Below are positions 1 to 9,322 of a stretch of 51,924 nucleotides of DNA, piece after piece. A program made the position numbers and the translations under genes. Source of the stretch: Labilithrix sp. Its GTDB lineage: Bacteria > Myxococcota_A > Polyangia > Polyangiales > Polyangiaceae. How positions within the stretch are numbered: the first letter of the stretch is position 1; each line of letters begins with the position of its first letter. The DNA is taken from NCBI GenBank assembly GCA_019637225.1, contig JAHBWC010000063.1:1-51924 (forward strand). Reading direction: 5' to 3'. The notes beneath the pieces are model-generated. The model made no database searches. It saw only the letters and a program-made list of their open reading frames with translations, and was not told the DNA's origin.

Positions 1-12
1 GGTGCGCGAGTG

Positions 13-993
13 ATGCGCCGGACCTCTTCGCGCGGCGTCGCCGGCGCCCTCCTCGCGCTCGTCGCGACCGCGGCCGCCACGCAGGACGCCCGCGCCGCCG
101 ACGACGCCGGCGCCGCGTTCCGCCGCGCCCGCGCGCAGGAGCTCTTCGAGAGCGCGCTCACCGACGTGGAAGCCGGCCGCTTCGACGCCGCCTGCCCGAA
201 GTTCGCCGCGAGCCACGAGGCCGATCCGAAGACGAGCACGCTGCTGAACCTCGGCAGCTGCTACGAGAGCCTCGGCCGGATCGCGAGCGCGTGGGCCGCG
301 TTCCGCGAGGCCGAAGGCGTCGCGCGCAAGATCGGCCGGGAAGACCTCGAGACGGCCGCGCGAACGAGCGCCGAGGCCCTCGCGCCGAAGCTCGTCCGGC
401 TGACCGTCGTGGTCCCCGAGGCGTCCCGCGCTCCGGGGCTCGTCGTCTCGCGCGACGGCAACTCCCTCGCGCCGGCGGAGTGGGGCGTCGGCATCCCGGT
501 GGACGAGGGCGCGTACGAGCTGGCCGCGGGCGCGCCCGGTCGCCTGCCCTGGCGCGCGACCGTGACCGTGAAGGGCGAGAACCGCGCTGTCGAAGTGCCC
601 CCGCTCGCGATCGCGCCCGCGCCGCCTCCGCCGCCCCCTCCCCCGTCGTGGTGGACGCCGATGCGGACCACCGGCGTCGCGCTCGCCGGAGCCGGAGCCG
701 CGGCGGTCCTCACCGGGCTCGCGATCTCGCTCGTCGCGAAGGGCAACTACGACAGCGCAAAGGCGCTCTGCAGCGAGACCGAGTGTGCGGCGGGCCCCGT
801 CCGTGACGCCGAGAGCGCGCGATCGCTGGCGAACGGCGCGACCGTGACCATCGTCGCAGGCGCGGCGATCGCGGCCGGAGGTGGCGCGCTTCTCGTCCTC
901 GCGCCGCGTCCGGCTCCGCAGCACGAGCGCGGCGGCGCGCGCGCGAGCGTCGCCGTCGGGCCTGCCTCGATCGGAGTCGTCGGGACGTGGTGA
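13..993 (+). CDS. Exported TPR/PEGA-like protein with two C-terminal membrane segments
   Basis: The product is 326 residues from the ATG at 13; a GTG at 10 would add one residue. An N-terminal signal peptide (about residues 1-29, ending near an ARA/ADD cleavage site) is followed by a helical, tetratricopeptide-like stretch (about 37-125). A small beta domain resembling PEGA follows (about 140-195), then a poly-proline linker and two hydrophobic segments (about 222-243 and 280-300) separated by a short loop with two Cys. This layout is common among myxobacterial cell-envelope proteins of unknown function. The start overlaps a TGA at 11-13, so an upstream gene may end at the window edge. The stop overlaps the next start (TGATG at 991-995), which suggests translational coupling. 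No catalytic motif is visible and no function is assigned. Confidence 0.8.
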   Translation: MRRTSSRGVAGALLALVATAAATQDARAADDAGAAFRRARAQELFESALTDVEAGRFDAACPKFAASHEADPKTSTLLNLGSCYESLGRIASAWAAFREAEGVARKIGREDLETAARTSAEALAPKLVRLTVVVPEASRAPGLVVSRDGNSLAPAEWGVGIPVDEGAYELAAGAPGRLPWRATVTVKGENRAVEVPPLAIAPAPPPPPPPPSWWTPMRTTGVALAGAGAAAVLTGLAISLVAKGNYDSAKALCSETECAAGPVRDAESARSLANGATVTIVAGAAIAAGGGALLVLAPRPAPQHERGGARASVAVGPASIGVVGTW

Positions 994-2225
994 TGCGCGC
1001 GCGCCTCTTCGCCGCCGCCACGACGCTCTCGCTCGCGTGCGGCGCTTGCGTGCTCGTCTTCGGCATGGACCCGCTCTCGGAGCGCTCGGCCGCCTCCGAC
1101 GGTGGCCCCGACGACGCGGAGGTCGCGACCGACGGCCCCGGATCGGAGGCCGCCACGTGCGGCACCGACAGCATCGACCTCCCCGGGAGGCCGAACGAGT
1201 CGTCGGACGTCGAGCGGCCGGCGCGCTACTTCGCGTTCTCCACGCTCGATCTCGGCATCGATCGGGCCGACGGGCGGCCCGGCTTCGATCTCGACGGCCG
1301 CAAGACCTTCGACCTCGCCGCGAACAGCTGCACGCTCTACGCCGGAGGCGATCCGGCAGACACGCTGAGGTTCGCCGGCGACACGGACGGCGGCATCGAC
1401 AACGCCTCGTTCGAGCTCCTGCAGCTCCTGCGCTCGTTCGTCGCGGCGCTCGATCCCACGCGCATCGACGCCCGGCTCCGCGCGGGGTACTTCGGCGTCG
1501 TCCTCCGTGTCGACGACTGGAACCACACCGCGAACGACCGCCAGGTCACGCTGCACCCGTTCCCGACGATCGGCTACTGGGAGGTGCCCACCGACGGCGG
1601 GGCGGTCTTCTGGAACCGCGAGGCGCGTCCGTTCGATCGCGACGCCGGCGACCTCGTGATGATCGACGAGCGCTTCCGCGGGGGAACGATCGGCTCGAGC
1701 ATGGCTTCCCCGTTCGGCTGGATCAACGACGGCACGCTCGTCGCGCGCTTCGAGCGACTCACGTTGCCCGTCCGGTCTTCGGTGGACGAGCTGCGCCCCT
1801 TCGACCTCGAGATCCGCGACGCCTGGCTCACCGCGAAGCTCGTCACGTCGGGAGACGGCGGCGTCGCGACCCTCACCCACGGACGGATCGGCGGTCGCAT
1901 CAGCGCCTCGTCGTTCCTCACCCAGGCGAGCCTGATCTTCGATCCGCAGGCCGGCGGGGCGCTCTGCTCGAGGGTCACTACGTCGACGTCGGGCTACCTC
2001 TGCAACGCACGGGACATCCGCCTCTCCCATTGCGACGACGACAAGGGGCTGGCGTGCGACGCGCTGTCGTTCGGCGCGCGCTTCGAGGCGACGGAGATCC
2101 GCGAGGACGAGATCGGCCCGGACCGCTTCCGTCTCGACTCGGACTACGAGGACAAGGGCCAGGTGCCGCCGTCCAAGCGCTGCCCCGACCTCGATCCCGA
2201 CGCCGCCATCGAGTGCCCGCCCTAG
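993..2225 (+). CDS. Exported protein of unknown function
   Basis: The product is 410 residues from the ATG at 993, which overlaps the previous stop by one base. A GTG at 987 is also in frame. The N-terminus is a hydrophobic export signal with Cys at 16 and 19, so it may be a lipoprotein, although neither Cys sits in an ideal lipobox. An Asp/Gly/Ala-rich spacer follows (about residues 30-60). The remainder is a globular domain with a few Cys pairs and no family I recognise. Codon use is strongly G/C-ending, as in real genes here. It is likely co-transcribed with the preceding exported protein and acts outside the inner membrane. Function unknown. Confidence 0.8.
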   Translation: MRARLFAAATTLSLACGACVLVFGMDPLSERSAASDGGPDDAEVATDGPGSEAATCGTDSIDLPGRPNESSDVERPARYFAFSTLDLGIDRADGRPGFDLDGRKTFDLAANSCTLYAGGDPADTLRFAGDTDGGIDNASFELLQLLRSFVAALDPTRIDARLRAGYFGVVLRVDDWNHTANDRQVTLHPFPTIGYWEVPTDGGAVFWNREARPFDRDAGDLVMIDERFRGGTIGSSMASPFGWINDGTLVARFERLTLPVRSSVDELRPFDLEIRDAWLTAKLVTSGDGGVATLTHGRIGGRISASSFLTQASLIFDPQAGGALCSRVTTSTSGYLCNARDIRLSHCDDDKGLACDALSFGARFEATEIREDEIGPDRFRLDSDYEDKGQVPPSKRCPDLDPDAAIECPP

Positions 2226-2307
2226 GGGGCCTCGATCGGCGCGCACGCGCCAGAGACGCGCGCACGCGCCACGGCCGCTCGCACGCGGCGCGGCCGGTGC
2301 GATGACC

Positions 2308-2622
2308 TCAGCGCACCGAGGCGTCCGAGCGCGCCGGCTCGGCGTGGCGCGAGCGCGCGGCCTTCGGGCCGAGCGACGCCTTCGGGGCGACCGACGGCGC
2401 CGGCACCTGCTTGGGGGCGACCGCCGGCGCCGGCACCTGCCTGGGCGCGGGCCGCGAGCCTACCGCCGGCTCGCGCGAGGGCTTCGACGCGACCACCGCG
2501 GCCGGCGTCTCGTGGGCGCTCCCGAGGAGACTCCTCGCCCCGCCGGCCTGAGCCGTCGTGGCGAACAACAGGAGCCCGAGCCAACCCATCGCTGGTTTGA
2601 TGCCCATAGGCACACGATGCAT
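2308..2622 (-). CDS. Small exported Pro/Ala/Val-rich protein
   Basis: The product is 104 residues. A signal peptide (residues 1 to about 26, with a hydrophobic core and an AQA-type cleavage site) precedes a low-complexity tail. The tail contains near-repeats of the type PxPAVAPKQ and ends rich in Ala, Arg and Ser. An AGGAGG lies directly against the ATG with no spacer, so initiation may instead be at the in-frame ATG six codons in (2607). It lies between convergent neighbours and has no recognisable domain. The signal peptide argues that this strand is real, but the short, compositionally biased tail leaves doubt. Confidence 0.5.
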   Translation of the reverse strand: MHRVPMGIKPAMGWLGLLLFATTAQAGGARSLLGSAHETPAAVVASKPSREPAVGSRPAPRQVPAPAVAPKQVPAPSVAPKASLGPKAARSRHAEPARSDASVR

Positions 2623-2678
2623 CCTCCTGTGCCGCCGGCCAAGAAAACGCCGCGTCCTCGCCCGCGACGCGCCGCGGC

Positions 2679-4223
2679 TCAGCGGCCGATGGGGATCGAG
2701 ACGAGCACCTTCGCGCCCTGACCGCGCTCGCTCTCGATCTCGACGTCGCCGCCGTGCTGGTCGACGATCTTCCGCACGATCGACAGGCCGAGGCCGGTCC
2801 CGGCCTCCTTCGTCGTGAAGAACGGGTCGAACACGTTCGGGAGCAGCTCCGAGGCGATGCCCGGGCCCGTGTCCTCGACGGTCATCCGGACGCGCTCGTG
2901 GTCGGGACGCACGCGAACGGTGAGCGTGCCGCCTTGCTTCATCGCCTCGAGCGCGTTGACGACCAGGTTGATCGTCACCTGCTTCAGCTTCTCGCGGTCC
3001 CCGATCGCGACGCAGCCGTCCTCCGGCAGATCGCGCACGATGGTGACGCCGCGCCCCTTCGCGCTCTCCTCCTCGAGATCGAGCACCTCGTCGGCCAGCC
3101 GCGGCAGGTGCACCGGCTCGCGAGCGATGCCGCGCGGCCGGGCGAGCTCGAGGAACTCGGTGAGCAGCCGGTTCAGCCGGCCGATCTCGTCGCCGACGAT
3201 GCGCGTGCGATCCTTCAGCGCGCCGCGGGTGGCGTCGTCCGCCTCGATTCGATCGAGGTTGCGCGTCAGGAGGTGGAGCTGCAAGACGGCCGCGTTCAGC
3301 GGATTGCGAATCTCGTGCGCGAGGTTCATCGCGAGCTCACCCATCGCGGACAGCGCCTCGGCGTCCGCCGCACGCTTCTCGAGGGCGCGCCGCTCGGTGA
3401 CGTCGATGCCGATACCGTAGACGAGATCGCCCGACTCGCGCGACGGCGAGAGGTGCCACCGGATCCGCTTCGCCCTCGCGGGCGGGTGCGCCGAGCTCGC
3501 CTCGTCTCGGGCGCCCTCGCCGGCGCGCGCGCCCCGCGCCTCGACGAAGCCCGTCTCCACCTCGGCGGTCCGGCCCTGCGCGCGCGTGGTCGCGAGCGCC
3601 GCGCGCATCGCGGCGTGGTCCTCGGGCGGGATCCACGACTCGAGGAGCGAGCGGCCGAGGGCCTGATCGCTCGTCGTCCCCGCGAGGCTCGCGGCCTTGC
3701 GGTTCATCAGCGCGACCTCGTCGGGGCCGGTGAGCGCGACCACGAGCACGTCGGTGACCTCGACGAGGTCGCGGTAGCGGCGCTCGAGCTCGTCGCGCTC
3801 GTGTTTGAGCTCCACCTTCGTGAGCGCCTGCTCGACGATCGAGATGAGCTCCTCCGGGCGGAAGGACTTCAGGACGAACGCGAAGGCGCCCGAGCGGAGC
3901 GCGCCGATCGCCGCGTCGACGCTCGCGAAGCCCGTCAAGAGCAGCACCTCGGAGAACGGCGAGACGGCGCGGAGCGGCGTGATGAGGTCGATGCCGCTCA
4001 CGTCCGGCAGCTTCACGTCGACGATCGCGACGTCGAAGCCTTTCTTCGCCTTGACGAGCGCAGCGGCTCCGCTCTCCGCCGTCTCGATCGCGATGCCCGG
4101 GATCCCGGACGCGACGACGGCGCGGAGCGTGTCGCCGAGCTCGGTGTTGTCGTCGACGATGAGCACCCGCCGGCGAGGCGTCGAGCTCCGAGCGGGGGGG
4201 ATCGGGGGCGAAGAGCTGGTCAT
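2679..4223 (-). CDS. Receiver-PAS-histidine kinase (hybrid sensor kinase)
   Basis: The product is 514 residues. The N-terminal receiver domain (about 18-135) has acidic residues 24-25, phosphoacceptor Asp69 and the conserved Lys119; here Lys119 is followed by Ser instead of the usual Pro. A PAS-type sensor region covers about 150-280 and is interrupted by an Ala/Glu/Arg-rich insertion (about 228-252). The transmitter follows: H-box His303 in the AHEIRNPL motif, N-box NLVVNALEAM, and G-boxes DTGPGI and GTGLGLSI. There is no membrane segment, so it is cytoplasmic. A receiver at the N-terminus suggests it is itself phosphorylated by an upstream kinase. It starts 12 bases after gatB ends on the same strand, so the two probably share a transcript. 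The signal sensed is unknown. Confidence 0.93.
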   Translation of the reverse strand: MTSSSPPIPPARSSTPRRRVLIVDDNTELGDTLRAVVASGIPGIAIETAESGAAALVKAKKGFDVAIVDVKLPDVSGIDLITPLRAVSPFSEVLLLTGFASVDAAIGALRSGAFAFVLKSFRPEELISIVEQALTKVELKHERDELERRYRDLVEVTDVLVVALTGPDEVALMNRKAASLAGTTSDQALGRSLLESWIPPEDHAAMRAALATTRAQGRTAEVETGFVEARGARAGEGARDEASSAHPPARAKRIRWHLSPSRESGDLVYGIGIDVTERRALEKRAADAEALSAMGELAMNLAHEIRNPLNAAVLQLHLLTRNLDRIEADDATRGALKDRTRIVGDEIGRLNRLLTEFLELARPRGIAREPVHLPRLADEVLDLEEESAKGRGVTIVRDLPEDGCVAIGDREKLKQVTINLVVNALEAMKQGGTLTVRVRPDHERVRMTVEDTGPGIASELLPNVFDPFFTTKEAGTGLGLSIVRKIVDQHGGDVEIESERGQGAKVLVSIPIGR

Positions 4224-4235
4224 GGGCGAGGCTCC

Positions 4236-5696
4236 TCAGGCGCCGAGCAGCCGCTTCAAGGTCTCGTTGACGAGCTGCGGGTTCGCGCTCCCCTTCGTGG
4301 CCTTCATGACCTGGCCGACGAAGAACCCGAAGACGCCCGTCTTGCCCGAGCGGTACTGCTCGGCCTGCTTGGCGTTGTCGGCGATGACCTTCGCGCAGGC
4401 GGCCTCGATCGCGGCCGGGTCCGAGACCTGAGCCATCCCGAGGTCGGCGACGAGCGCGGCCGGCGACGCCGTGGTGCCCTTCGCCTTGGCGTAGACCTCT
4501 TTCGCCTGCTTGCCGCTGATCTTCCCCTGCGAGACGAGCTTCAGGATCTCGACCACCTGCCCCGGCGAGACCGGGAAATCCGCCTCGACGCCGCTTGTCG
4601 TGACGTCGCGCAGCACCTCTCCCTGGATGAAGTTCGCGACCGCCACCGCGTCGAGGCTGAGCGTCGCGGCCTCCTCGAAGAACGCCGCGACGCGCGGGTG
4701 CTGGGTGAGCACCTGCGCGGCGTACGGTGAGAGCGCGAGCTCGGAGACGAAGCGCTCTCGCTTCGCGCGCGGGGTCTCCGGGAGCGTCGCGCGCAGCGTG
4801 GCGACGAACGCGTCGTCGAGGTGGAGCGGCGGCAGATCGGGCTCGGGGAAGTAGCGGTAGTCCTGCGCCGTCTCCTTGCTGCGGAGCGAGAACGTCGAGC
4901 TCGTCTTCTCGTCCCAGCCGCGCGTCTCCTGGACGATGCGCCCGCCCGACTCGAGCACGTCCCGTTGCCGCGCGATCTCGCCCGCGAGCGCCTTCTCGAC
5001 GAAGCGGAACGAGTTGATGTTCTTCAGCTCGACGCGCGTCCCGAGCGTGGACGAGCCCGCCGGGCGAATCGACACGTTCGCGTCGCAACGGAACGAGCCC
5101 TCCTCGAGGTTGCCGTCGTTGACGCCGAGGAAGACGAGCACGTCGCGGAGGGCGCGGAGGTAGCCGGCGGCCTCGGCGGGCGTGCGGAGATCGGGCTCGC
5201 CGACGATCTCGACGAGGGGCGTCCCGGCGCGGTTCAAGTCGACGACGGAGCCGCCGGCGAGGTCGTGGAGGTTCTTCCCCGCGTCCTCTTCCATGTGGAT
5301 GCGCGTGAGGCGCGCGCGCCGGGTCGTCGACGGCGCGTCGCTCCCCGGACCAGCGGCCTCTTCGACCTCGAACTCGACGTACCCGCCCTCGGAGAACGGC
5401 TCGTCGAACTGGCTGATCTGGTAGCCCTTGGGCAGGTCCGGATAGAAGTAGTTCTTCCGCGCGAAGCGGCTCGACTCCTTGATCGTGCACCCGAGCGACA
5501 GGGCGGTCCTGACCGCCATCCGGACGGCCTCGCCGTTCAGCACCGGGAGGGCGCCGGGGAGGCCGAGGCAGGTCGGGCAGACGTGGGTGTTCGGAGGCGC
5601 TCCGAAGGACGTCGCGCACGCGCAGAAGAGCTTGGTGCGCGTGAGGAGCTGCGCGTGCACCTCGAGCCCGATGACGGCCTCCCACGATCCGCTCAT
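4236..5696 (-). CDS. gatB: Asp-tRNA(Asn)/Glu-tRNA(Gln) amidotransferase subunit B
   Basis: The product is 486 residues, the usual full length for GatB. It transfers ammonia released by GatA onto Glu-tRNA(Gln) or Asp-tRNA(Asn), with kinase and tRNA-binding roles in the GatCAB complex. Family landmarks are present: the N-terminal GLEVHAQL motif, the Cys-rich FCACATSFGAPPNTHVCPTC zinc-type segment, the DLPKGYQISQ motif, and the C-terminal YqeY-like helical tail containing GFFVGQVMKATKG. The start ATG at 5696 is unambiguous. GatA and GatC are not in this window, so the complex is encoded in pieces. The histidine kinase follows 12 bases downstream on the same strand. Confidence 0.97.
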   Translation of the reverse strand: MSGSWEAVIGLEVHAQLLTRTKLFCACATSFGAPPNTHVCPTCLGLPGALPVLNGEAVRMAVRTALSLGCTIKESSRFARKNYFYPDLPKGYQISQFDEPFSEGGYVEFEVEEAAGPGSDAPSTTRRARLTRIHMEEDAGKNLHDLAGGSVVDLNRAGTPLVEIVGEPDLRTPAEAAGYLRALRDVLVFLGVNDGNLEEGSFRCDANVSIRPAGSSTLGTRVELKNINSFRFVEKALAGEIARQRDVLESGGRIVQETRGWDEKTSSTFSLRSKETAQDYRYFPEPDLPPLHLDDAFVATLRATLPETPRAKRERFVSELALSPYAAQVLTQHPRVAAFFEEAATLSLDAVAVANFIQGEVLRDVTTSGVEADFPVSPGQVVEILKLVSQGKISGKQAKEVYAKAKGTTASPAALVADLGMAQVSDPAAIEAACAKVIADNAKQAEQYRSGKTGVFGFFVGQVMKATKGSANPQLVNETLKRLLGA

Positions 5697-5781
5697 GACG
5701 CCGCGTAGCCTAGCAAGCGCGGGCCGGTTCTCAGGTTAGTTTTCCATCGGGCGCCCGGCGGACTACCTTGACCGCTCCATC

Positions 5782-6081
5782 GTGTCCCAGCCCCCCTCCG
5801 ACGCCTGGCTCCGCGGCTTGCCGCTCGCCGTCCTCACCATGTCGCTCATCGCGGTCCCGGTGCTGGTCCTCGAGCCGCAGGGGATGCCGCGGATGCGCGC
5901 GCTCGACAAGGAGCTCAAGGGGGTAGAGGCCGAAAACGCGGAGCTCCGTCGCGACGTCGTCCGCCTCCGGACCGAGGTGAAGGATCTCCGGGAGAACCCC
6001 GCCGCGGTCGAGCGGATCGCACGGGAGCAGCTCGGCCTCGTCCGCAAGAGCGAGGTCGTCTTCCAGTTCGAGAAGAAGTAG
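5782..6081 (+). CDS. FtsB/DivIC-family septum formation initiator
   Basis: The product is 99 residues from a GTG at 5782. It has one N-terminal membrane helix (about 12-32), then a coiled coil (about 38-72), then the short C-terminal motif with ERIAREQLGLV typical of the FtsB/DivIC family. Members sit in the inner membrane with the coiled coil in the periplasm and link FtsL and FtsQ in the divisome. The size and order match the family. It is divergent from gatB across an 85-base gap and followed by a separate gene, so it stands alone and not in a division cluster. I leave the gene name open because paralogues of this family exist. Confidence 0.85.
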   Translation: MSQPPSDAWLRGLPLAVLTMSLIAVPVLVLEPQGMPRMRALDKELKGVEAENAELRRDVVRLRTEVKDLRENPAAVERIAREQLGLVRKSEVVFQFEKK

Positions 6082-6174
6082 CGCCCGAGGCGACGGCCGC
6101 GGGGCCCGGCGGAGCTCGAGCCGCAGCCCCGTCGAAGCACGCGAGCCTTGCCGCATTTTTGATACCTTGAGCCG

Positions 6175-7725
6175 ATGGCAGCCGACGAGCTGACGAAGAC
6201 GCTCCTCCTCGAAGAGGCCGCGGCGCCGCGTGCGATCGCGGAGGCGCTGTTCGCTTCGGTCAACGGCGGCGTGCCGCTGCTTCAGGCGCTCGTCGACGCC
6301 GGCGCGACGAGCCCGGACGTGCTGTCGCGCTACCTCGGACGAAGCGCGTCCCCGTTCCTCCGCCAGGTCGTTCCCCTCACGGAGCTCGTCGACCGTCTCC
6401 CGCGCGGTCTCTGCAGGCGTCTCCTCGCGCTCCCCGTGCGGCGCGACGGGATCACCGGCACGGTCGACGTCGTCGTGGCCGATACGGCCGACCCTCACCC
6501 GGCGAACGAGATCGGCTTCCACCTCGGCGCGCCGGTGCGCGTCGTGCGCGCGCCGGTCTCGGCCATCGAAGAGGCGCTCCGGCGTCTCCGGATGGGGCCG
6601 CGCGAGCCCGCGCCCTCCCCGGCCGCGCGGTTCCAGGAGGCGGCGCGCGCGGCGGAGCGCGCGGAGGAGGAGCTCTACGACTCCCGACCGCGCGGCGAGC
6701 GAGCCGTGGGGCGCGACGGGCCGGGCGTCCAGAAGGCGGTCTCGCTGCCGCCCGCGGCGCCGGAGCTCTCCTACGCCGTGCCGTCGGATCGCGATGTCGC
6801 TCCGCGCCGCGGCGGGCTCGTCCTCGAGACCGACTCGGCCCCGCCGCCCCCTCCCCCGGCGCGCGTGCGGACCCCGCCGTGGGGGACGCCCATCCACGTG
6901 ATCGGCGCGGCGCCCGCGCGGCCCGGCACCGAGCCGCCGAAGAGCGGCTACGGCTCGGAGATCCCGATCCCGCTGACGCGCAAGACCTTCCACCCGGGCC
7001 GGATGAGCGGCGGGACGCAGCGCCCGCCCGCGTTCGTCGATCCGGCGGCCACGGGGCTCGGCGAGGGCTACGCGTTCGACACGACCGGGCTCCGCGACGT
7101 CGTCGAGCGCCCGCGCGGCGCGCGCATCGAGTCGATCGACGGCGGACGGACGGGCGTCTCGCTGCCGGCGGCCGGGCAGCCGATCGGCTCGTTCATCCCC
7201 GGGCCCCCGCCGCTGCCGGGCGCGAGCGGCTTCGCGGCATACGCCCCAGAGCTCCCGCTCCCGGAGATGGGCGGCATCCTCGCCGCGCTCCGCAACGCCG
7301 GGTCGCGCGACGAGGTCCTCGAGCTCGTCCTCACCGGCGCGCGCCTCGTGGCGCTGAAGGTCGCGCTCTTCGTCGTGAAGAAGGGCGGCTACCTCGGCTG
7401 GGTCGGCACGCCGGAGTTCGCCGATCGCGGCGCGCTCCAGTCCGTGCTCGTCCCGCTCGAGGCGAACAGCATCTTCGACCGCGCCGTCCGCGAGGATCTC
7501 TACCTCGGACCCATTCGCTACGACGACGTCCACGCGCCGCTCCTCCGCGTGATCAAGAACCCGAGCCGCGACGTCGCCGCCGTCCCGATCCGCGTCAGCG
7601 GCAAGACCGCGGTCGTCATCGTGGCCGACGAGCTCGCCGACACGATGATCGGCACCCGTCGCCTCGAAGAGCTCGCGCGCGCGGCGGGCGAGGCCTTCGG
7701 CCGGATCGTCCGCACGCGCCGCTGA
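6175..7725 (+). CDS. GspE N-terminal (MshEN)-like protein with C-terminal GAF-like domain
   Basis: The product is 516 residues. The first about 140 residues resemble the N-terminal domain of type II secretion/type IV pilus ATPases (MshEN or GspE-N), a fold that in some relatives binds cyclic di-GMP. No Walker ATPase follows. The middle (about 145-360) is low-complexity, rich in Pro, Arg and Gly, probably a flexible linker. The C-terminal about 150 residues alternate helix and strand like a GAF or other ligand-sensing domain (about 365-510). There is no signal peptide, so it is cytoplasmic. It may be a regulatory protein using a secretion-ATPase docking domain; this is inference. The ATG at 6175 follows an A/T-rich stretch near 6155-6165. 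Confidence 0.75.
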   Translation: MAADELTKTLLLEEAAAPRAIAEALFASVNGGVPLLQALVDAGATSPDVLSRYLGRSASPFLRQVVPLTELVDRLPRGLCRRLLALPVRRDGITGTVDVVVADTADPHPANEIGFHLGAPVRVVRAPVSAIEEALRRLRMGPREPAPSPAARFQEAARAAERAEEELYDSRPRGERAVGRDGPGVQKAVSLPPAAPELSYAVPSDRDVAPRRGGLVLETDSAPPPPPPARVRTPPWGTPIHVIGAAPARPGTEPPKSGYGSEIPIPLTRKTFHPGRMSGGTQRPPAFVDPAATGLGEGYAFDTTGLRDVVERPRGARIESIDGGRTGVSLPAAGQPIGSFIPGPPPLPGASGFAAYAPELPLPEMGGILAALRNAGSRDEVLELVLTGARLVALKVALFVVKKGGYLGWVGTPEFADRGALQSVLVPLEANSIFDRAVREDLYLGPIRYDDVHAPLLRVIKNPSRDVAAVPIRVSGKTAVVIVADELADTMIGTRRLEELARAAGEAFGRIVRTRR

Positions 7726-7750
7726 CGTCGTGGACCGGCCCGTCTCCGGG

Positions 7751-8128
7751 CTACTTCTTCCGTAGACCGAAGCCGCCGAGGACGAGGCCTCCGAAGCCGA
7801 AGAGCGCGGAGATCGGTCCGAAGATCGTCATCCGGCGCAGCGAGGCCTCTTTCACGAGCGCCACGACCCACTCGGTGCTCTTGCCTCGAAGCATGGGGTC
7901 GGCCGCGAACTTGTCCTCGATCGTCAGGTAGGTGTGGAGGTTCCACAAGAAGAGGCCGCCCACGCCGAGCGCGATGACGAGGAGGACGACGCCGCCGACG
8001 ATCATCCCGACGTTCCGCTTCGGAGCCGCCTGCCACGCCTGCCCTGGCGCGAGAGCAGGCTGCGGCGGATACGACGGCTGCTGCTGCTGCTGCCACGGCT
8101 GCATCGACGGCGGAGCGGGATAGTTCAT
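7751..8128 (-). CDS. Small membrane protein with Gln/Pro-rich N-terminus
   Basis: The product is 125 residues. The N-terminal about 35 residues are Gln- and Pro-rich, with runs of CAG-type codons, followed by two hydrophobic helices (about 40-62 and 100-120) separated by a polar loop. The tail ends in basic residues. It is probably an inner-membrane protein of unknown function. It converges with the preceding gene, and a small GGCCCG/CGGGC-type hairpin lies between them near 7737-7752. It is divergent from the next gene across about 205 bases. Confidence 0.72.
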   Translation of the reverse strand: MNYPAPPSMQPWQQQQQPSYPPQPALAPGQAWQAAPKRNVGMIVGGVVLLVIALGVGGLFLWNLHTYLTIEDKFAADPMLRGKSTEWVVALVKEASLRRMTIFGPISALFGFGGLVLGGFGLRKK

Positions 8129-8333
8129 GTTGCTCTTCTACGTCCCGATGGCCCGGATCTCCCCGCCGGCGCGCGCGGCCCCGCCGCAGACGGACCACGA
8201 CTCCGCGGTCAGGCCATGGGGAACCCGCAGCACCGCGATCTCGGCGGATCCCGTGGGGACCGACGGCTGGCCTGCAATCTGCAATCGGCCGCGGGCTGTT
8301 GCGCGAGAGTCTCGCGCGACGACCGAGGTTGGG

Positions 8334-9260
8334 ATGAAGCGGGCCGCTGCTCTCGGCGTGTTGACGACGACGATGCTGTTCAACGTCGCGGCGTTCGCCG
8401 ACGACGCGCCTCCGCGCCCTCCGCCGGCGAGGGCGACGGCGACGATCGACAGTGTCTTCTTGCGCGACGGGAGTCTCTACCGCGGGCGTGTCACCGAGAT
8501 CGCCGCCGGCGACCACGTGACCATCGTCGTCGACGGTGGAGACACGAAGCGGATCGCGTGGGCGCTCGTCGATCGCGTGATCGTCAACGCGCCGTCGACC
8601 CCTCCGCCGGTGACGACGCCTCCGCCCGAGCCGCCGAAGGACGAGCCGCGCGCGCGCGTCCACGTCACTTCGCCGAAGCCGGTCATCCTCTACCGGCGGC
8701 CACCGGGATCGACCACGTGGACCCAGGTGTGCACCTCACCGTGCGACGAAGAGCTGCCTATCGGTGGCACGTATCGCATCCACGGCAACGGGATGAGCCC
8801 CAAGGAGATCAGCCTCATCGCGAGCGCCGGTGACGTCGTCGAGCTCGTCGTCGATCCGCCTTCGACCGCGGGCCGCGTGGCCGGCGGCTTCCTCATCGGC
8901 GGCGGCGTGATCGCGATCCTGGCGGGCGCGAACATCGCCGCGGACGCGATCGACGCGAGCGGCTACGAGCGGTCGAACCGAGACTCTTCCTACTGCTACG
9001 AGCAGAGGAACAGCTCGGCGCACCAGACGGGCGACGGGATCGCCACGGTCGGCCTGCTCGCGATCGTCGGCGGCATCGTCCTCTACCTGATGGCGGCGAG
9101 GACCGACATAGAGCAGACGGCCGTGCGGCCCCTTGCCAAGCCATCGCGACCGATCGACGCGTTCCTTCGCGCGCCGACCTGGAGGAGCACCTCGAGCGCC
9201 GAGCGCGCAGCGGCAGCGCCGACGGCCACGTTTCCGGTCCTGTTCGAGCGCGCGTTCTGA
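8334..9260 (+). CDS. Exported PEGA-like protein with two membrane segments
   Basis: The product is 308 residues from the ATG at 8334; the reading frame is open upstream to 8127, but those residues look like non-coding sequence. The ATG begins a good signal peptide ending near residue 22 (AFA). A small beta domain follows (about 34-80) with alternating strands, then a Pro-rich linker, then a second beta region resembling PEGA (about 103-180). Two hydrophobic segments come at about 185-205 and 235-255. The C-terminal tail is Ala/Arg/Ser-rich. The overall layout is like the first gene of the window. Function unknown; probably envelope-associated. Confidence 0.75.
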   Translation: MKRAAALGVLTTTMLFNVAAFADDAPPRPPPARATATIDSVFLRDGSLYRGRVTEIAAGDHVTIVVDGGDTKRIAWALVDRVIVNAPSTPPPVTTPPPEPPKDEPRARVHVTSPKPVILYRRPPGSTTWTQVCTSPCDEELPIGGTYRIHGNGMSPKEISLIASAGDVVELVVDPPSTAGRVAGGFLIGGGVIAILAGANIAADAIDASGYERSNRDSSYCYEQRNSSAHQTGDGIATVGLLAIVGGIVLYLMAARTDIEQTAVRPLAKPSRPIDAFLRAPTWRSTSSAERAAAAPTATFPVLFERAF

Positions 9261-9322
9261 CGAGTCCGCTCCGGCGAAGGCCGAGCCGCATCGACGCGCG
9301 AACGTCGGGCGCCGCCGCAGCG

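Noticed and set aside
2754..4730. A 658-codon plus-strand frame
   Set aside because: It is the antisense shadow of the histidine kinase and gatB, with no start signal and an Arg/Asp/Glu/Leu-rich translation typical of antisense frames.
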